A stretch of 48,279 bases of DNA, from positions 1 through 48,279 of IMG/VR virus record IMGVR_UViG_3300031576_000076; one strand, written 5' to 3'. Origin of the DNA: a virus. Of the stretch, positions 45,079 through 48,279 are shown one piece after another; position 1 is the stretch's first letter, and the number at the start of each line of letters is the position of its first letter. A program made the position numbers and the translations under genes. Below the pieces are notes generated by a model. That model searched no databases. It had not been told where the DNA came from and saw only the letters and a list, made by a program, of their open reading frames with translations.

Positions 45079-47126
45079 CAAAGCGGCTCCATCTGTTCTT
45101 CGAGCCAGCAATCGCCGACCAGCGCTTTGATAGGGGCCTTAAAGCCATTGAATCGTTTCGTCTCTTGCTCCATTAGTGTGACGATATCGCGGCGTAGCCG
45201 GTTTCCTTTTTCTTCTTTGGGGGTCTCGACTACAAGCTCATCGTGGACCTGAAGGAGAGGAACGACTCCCATTTCCTTGTAGAGACGAAGCTGGACGGCC
45301 TGGACGTGCTCGGCGGCGACGCCTGATCCTTTGAACGCCAAGGCGATCTTGGCCGCGTCGCGCCAGGCGCTCTTGTCCTGCTCGGCCAAGTTGAAGCGGA
45401 GAAAGCGCCCGGTTGGGGACTTCACGTAGGACCGGGCTTCGAGCTCCGCGAGAACCGATTGTTGCCAGGGGCGCAGGGAAGGAAAGGCGTCGAAATGGAT
45501 GCGTTGAATGTCCAGGGCGCGGCGGCGGGATTCGCGGGTATGGTCGCCGAAGAGAACGTCGGCCAAGTTGGAGCCGGTGAACGCCACGGTCCAGGGGCCG
45601 AAGGTCCAGTCCTTTTTGATGTCCGGCATGAAACGGCGAGAGTACACCAACAAAGCGCCGCTGTCAAGGTCCTTGCGAAGGTGCTCGGTCGGCGTCTCCA
45701 GTTCGTGGGGGTCGAGCAGAACGATGCCTTCCATATAGTCGCCCGCGTGGACGGCGCGTTTGGCGACGTTGCGCTCGCTCAGGTTCGGTACGTTCTTGAA
45801 AGCGCCGCCCGACTGTTCGACCAGCCGGACGAAGGGGTCCCTGCCAATTGTGGAGAGGTCCATGCCGGAGAGCCAAAGGCACATCCGAAGTTCGAGTTGG
45901 CTGAAGTCGGCCTTGAGCAATACGAGGTCGGGGGAACGAGGGACGATAGCGCCCCGGACCAGTTTGCCGAAGCCGCGCACTGGCACATTCTGGAAATTGG
46001 GACGGGAAGAGGACAAACGCCCCGTCGAGGTGCCGGTAACGGAGAAGCGGGGGTGGATCAAACCGTCGTTGGCTATAACAGATTCGTCGAACCAAGCCTT
46101 CAAGCCTTTGCCGGACGCCTTGTAATCGTGGAGGCGCAGCAGGGCGTCGAGGACTTCAGGCAAGGGGGTATCATCGGCGCGGTCGTTTCTGAGGGCTTCG
46201 AGGTCTTGGTAGCCATGCCGTTTTGCCACCCTACCAAGAGCTTTGACGACTTCCTCTATGTCAGTGGACCTAAGGGCCTCTCCCCGGTGTTTGAACCACG
46301 CCAACGTCTGAGAGGGCGACCGGGGGTTGAAGAGACCCGTTTCTTTGCTAAGTCCTTGCTTTACAAACACTTCGGGCGGAAAGAGGCTTTCCTTGATGGC
46401 GTCGGCCTTGGCCTCTAAGTCCTTGATATATTGGCGGTTAATCGCAACGCCCTGCAATTGCATGAGGTAGCACAACTCATCTAGCTCAACGAGCTCGCGG
46501 TAGAGAGGGCGAGGGACCTCCCAGGAGGCAAGGTCCTTGACCATGACTTCGTGACACCACCGGGACGCCCAGGCGTCAGTGGCGCAGTATTCGAGAACAC
46601 GCTCGGTCGGGCAGGGCCCGAAGCAGTCCGGCCCCCGGCAGTTTTTCCAGTTGGGCAACATGGTGTAGGTCGAAGTCATCGACCACAGGTTCATGAGACC
46701 CATGACGCCCTGGTCCTCTTCGTCCTCCTTCTTGCCCGGCATCTTGGTCATTTGTTGATGCAGGAGGTAGAACTCCAAGAGAGTGTCTTCCCAACGGTCG
46801 AGGGGAGTACGGTAAACGCGCTCGTCGAACTTGGGCTTGTCGGAGCTCACTACTGCGTGGCCCACCAAGGGGACGCCCGCTTCGACGACGGCGCGGGCTG
46901 CGGCATCGGTCCAAGGAATCGCCGAGCAAGAATGCAGGGAGGCAATGCCCAGGACTTTAGGAACGCTGCCCCGGTACTCCAGATCGACGCCGAGACAGCC
47001 TTCTTGTTTGCCTTGGGCTAAGACCGCCGCCAAGCCGGGAACGAACTCCGGGAAAAAGTTTAGTTTGGAAGGAGCAGCGCTAAAGAGGTGCCGCCGAAGT
47101 GGGCGCTCTTCACCGGGCAGGACCAT
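45075..47126 (-). CDS. polA: Family A DNA polymerase with 3'-5' exonuclease, 683 aa
   Basis: Main replicative polymerase. Exonuclease: GVDLE (D48, E50), WEDTLL (D114) and YCATDA (Y180, D184). Polymerase: GTSTGRLSSSRPNFQN (~365-380), motif A KADFSQLELR (D407), motif B RNVAKRAVHAGDY (R452, K456, Y464) and motif C QVHDE (D629). His460 occupies the position equivalent to E. coli F762. Length and layout are normal for phage Pol A with no 5' nuclease. I started at ATG 47126 (17-nt overlap with the nuclease gene); in-frame starts further upstream at 47216 and 47303 overlap that gene more. Confidence 0.9.
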   Translation of the reverse strand: MVLPGEERPLRRHLFSAAPSKLNFFPEFVPGLAAVLAQGKQEGCLGVDLEYRGSVPKVLGIASLHSCSAIPWTDAAARAVVEAGVPLVGHAVVSSDKPKFDERVYRTPLDRWEDTLLEFYLLHQQMTKMPGKKEDEEDQGVMGLMNLWSMTSTYTMLPNWKNCRGPDCFGPCPTERVLEYCATDAWASRWCHEVMVKDLASWEVPRPLYRELVELDELCYLMQLQGVAINRQYIKDLEAKADAIKESLFPPEVFVKQGLSKETGLFNPRSPSQTLAWFKHRGEALRSTDIEEVVKALGRVAKRHGYQDLEALRNDRADDTPLPEVLDALLRLHDYKASGKGLKAWFDESVIANDGLIHPRFSVTGTSTGRLSSSRPNFQNVPVRGFGKLVRGAIVPRSPDLVLLKADFSQLELRMCLWLSGMDLSTIGRDPFVRLVEQSGGAFKNVPNLSERNVAKRAVHAGDYMEGIVLLDPHELETPTEHLRKDLDSGALLVYSRRFMPDIKKDWTFGPWTVAFTGSNLADVLFGDHTRESRRRALDIQRIHFDAFPSLRPWQQSVLAELEARSYVKSPTGRFLRFNLAEQDKSAWRDAAKIALAFKGSGVAAEHVQAVQLRLYKEMGVVPLLQVHDELVVETPKEEKGNRLRRDIVTLMEQETKRFNGFKAPIKALVGDCWLEEQMEPLC

Positions 47127-47523
47127 TTCGCCCACGTTTGGTGGGACGTTGAATCCCGGCAACAGGTTTCCGAGCTGTGAGCCCGTACCGTTCGCTCCAT
47201 GCCTGCCACGTCTCATCTTTGTCACGTTGTAAATAGTAAGCCTTGAAAAAGTCGCGGTCGTCTTTGCGAACGAAGGCTTTGGAAACAAAGTGAGGCACGG
47301 CAAAAGATCGCATCGCTTCGTACTCTGCCCGCGTCGGATTGCGATTGGCCTTCAATTGGTAAAGAACGACCGCTCCATCATTGTTCGTAAGGCTGTCGGG
47401 GAAAAAACCGACAACATCGAAGGGACCAAAGGAACCGGCGCTTCGAATACAGCGCCAACCACAGCTTTCCAAGTCTTTGATCCATTGACGCTCGATACGA
47501 GTGCCTTTGCTCTTGGCGTTCAT
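47110..47523 (-). CDS. Holliday-junction-resolvase/VRR-NUC-like endonuclease, 137 aa
   Basis: PD-(D/E)xK-type core: SKGTRIERQWIKDL (E11), SAGSFGPFDVVGF (D36) and LYQLKANRN (QLK 56-58, in place of E-x-K). The GS-x-GPFDV pattern is typical of archaeal-type Hjc resolvases and VRR-NUC domains, which cut branched DNA made during replication and recombination. ATG 47523 overlaps the stop of the uracil-DNA glycosylase gene. The last segment (~70 aa) is basic. Confidence 0.75.
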   Translation of the reverse strand: MNAKSKGTRIERQWIKDLESCGWRCIRSAGSFGPFDVVGFFPDSLTNNDGAVVLYQLKANRNPTRAEYEAMRSFAVPHFVSKAFVRKDDRDFFKAYYLQRDKDETWQAWSERYGLTARKPVAGIQRPTKRGRNGPAR

Positions 47524-48279
47524 TGTGTCGTCTCCGTTGCTGTCGGCCAGGCGCCCTCGAACCAGTGGCCTTGCCATTTGTTGAGGCCCCCCTTGGCGAT
47601 TTGGGGAAAGATCAAGCGGGCGGCCTTCTCGCCCATGAGGACGCAGGGGCGGTACTGCCGGTCGGCGAAATAGATCGCCTTCTCAACGGCTCGTTTTACG
47701 GGGTCGAGAAGCGCCGGAACCCGGAGAGCCGCCGCGGGATGATAGGTGATGACGAAGAGGTTGGGCGCGTACTCGACGATGCCTCCAGGCGTCGGGCGTC
47801 CAAGGTCGTCGCCGTGTTGGTGATCCCAATGACGGCAGGCGCCCTCGGCCTGGTGGCGCAAGCCCCCCGTGGGGTAAGACATTTTGGGCGGATAGCAGCG
47901 CAGCGTGTTGCCTATGAATACGCCCGAGCGGCTGAGGCCAAAGGGGGCCAGGAGCGTGGTGAAGACCGCGTTACCGGCGCGGCCCACCAACGGGCGGGCC
48001 GCCAAGGCCTCGGTCGGCCCAGGAGCTTCGAGAAAAAGGGCGAGGCGCACTGACGCCGGGTAGTGATCTGGAACGAAGGAGGACCCCACGTAGGCGTACC
48101 GGCAGTTGGCCCAACAGTAAGCGGGCTTGGACTGCACGCCTCTCAACTGCACCGTTCCGCTCAAGTCAGCCGCCAGCTTTCTTCCCCCAAGGGCATAGAA
48201 AAAGTTCTTATCGCCGAGCGAATGTCCCAAAGCGTCCGCCTCTCCCCTACCCACAGGAAGTTTAGCGGTAGGGTAAGCA
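47520..48279 (-). CDS. Uracil-DNA glycosylase, family 4-like (possibly 5'-truncated by window edge)
   Basis: Motifs of the family 4/5 uracil-DNA glycosylases: LFLEAPGPTEALAARPLVGR (family GEAPG motif and following G/AG), VFIGNTLRCYPP, and the late VITYHPAAALR (H-P motif). Four Cys (YCWANC, LRCYPP, GACRHW) could ligate the 4Fe-4S cluster expected in this family. It excises uracil from DNA. The frame is open to the window edge; GTG 48254 is a possible start with no Shine-Dalgarno, so the N-terminus may lie beyond the window. Confidence 0.8.
   Translation of the reverse strand, partial: AYPTAKLPVGRGEADALGHSLGDKNFFYALGGRKLAADLSGTVQLRGVQSKPAYCWANCRYAYVGSSFVPDHYPASVRLALFLEAPGPTEALAARPLVGRAGNAVFTTLLAPFGLSRSGVFIGNTLRCYPPKMSYPTGGLRHQAEGACRHWDHQHGDDLGRPTPGGIVEYAPNLFVITYHPAAALRVPALLDPVKRAVEKAIYFADRQYRPCVLMGEKAARLIFPQIAKGGLNKWQGHWFEGAWPTATETTQ

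Noticed and set aside
1-48279. Window as a complete circular genome
   Set aside because: Joining right end to left end ends the clamp frame at codon 35 (TAA) and leaves the glycosylase frame mismatched, so the two edges do not simply abut.
1-48279. CRISPR array, integrase/attachment site or insertion sequence
   Set aside because: No regularly spaced repeats, recombinase or transposase motifs seen; repeats present are palindromic or unevenly spaced.

Overview
The window is a segment of a G+C-rich double-stranded DNA phage genome, or a prophage of one. It is incomplete at both ends. The leftmost gene, the start of a sliding clamp on the minus strand, runs off the left edge, and a uracil-DNA glycosylase reading frame is open at the right edge. 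Phage identity rests on an ordered virion cassette: large terminase, portal, scaffold-like protein, N4-gp56-type major capsid protein, paired adaptor-like proteins, tubular-B-like protein, fibre and large internal-virion-like proteins. The short-tailed (podovirus) type is inferred from the tubular-B-like gene and the lack of a tape-measure or sheath gene. No giant virion RNA polymerase is visible, so the capsid resembles N4 but the rest does not. The host cannot be read from the sequence. Several exported proteins have short leaders ending in AQ-like motifs, which only hints at a Gram-negative, perhaps acidobacterial, host.

Layout. (1) 1-3.54 kb: a tight leftward operon of small proteins linked by ATGA overlaps, with a DUF932 protein and the clamp start. 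(2) 3.54-5.70 kb: a control region with a perfect TTGACA-N17-TATAAT promoter reading right, a DUF6197 gene followed by a broken second copy, many hairpins and short repeats, and a ribbon-helix-helix protein. (3) 5.70-10.03 kb: a mixed accessory region. Its leftward genes are a secreted protein, two tiny membrane proteins, a zinc ribbon, an RNA ligase and a DEDDh exonuclease, with about 600 bases of strongly structured noncoding DNA in the middle. A metallopeptidase gene and an HTH gene converge and overlap. (4) 10.1-16.5 kb: rightward tail, spike or decoration-like genes, two with signal peptides, ending in an M15-like peptidase. (5) 16.5-39.5 kb: rightward packaging, capsid, neck, tail and internal-protein genes. 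(6) 39.5-48.3 kb: a leftward replication and metabolism operon read from the right edge: uracil-DNA glycosylase, Holliday-junction-resolvase-like nuclease, family A DNA polymerase, small proteins, RNase H-like nuclease, deoxyribosyltransferase-like and Nmad1-like nucleotide enzymes, AAA ATPase, membrane and Cys-rich proteins, peptide deformylase and a secreted protein.

The most unusual content is noncoding. A family of palindromic elements (core GCCCGG, T-run, GGGGACAG, often followed by a CCGCC-TTC-GGCGG hairpin) occurs about nine times, always between genes. A large inverted repeat built from two of these and a 64-nt four-way-junction (cloverleaf) element lie next to the RNA ligase/exonuclease genes. 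Together they are the best candidate here for an undescribed RNA-based system. Other oddities are an exact 51-bp duplication of sliding-clamp codons 9-25, a His at the family A polymerase position 762 equivalent, and long G/C homopolymers at gene starts.
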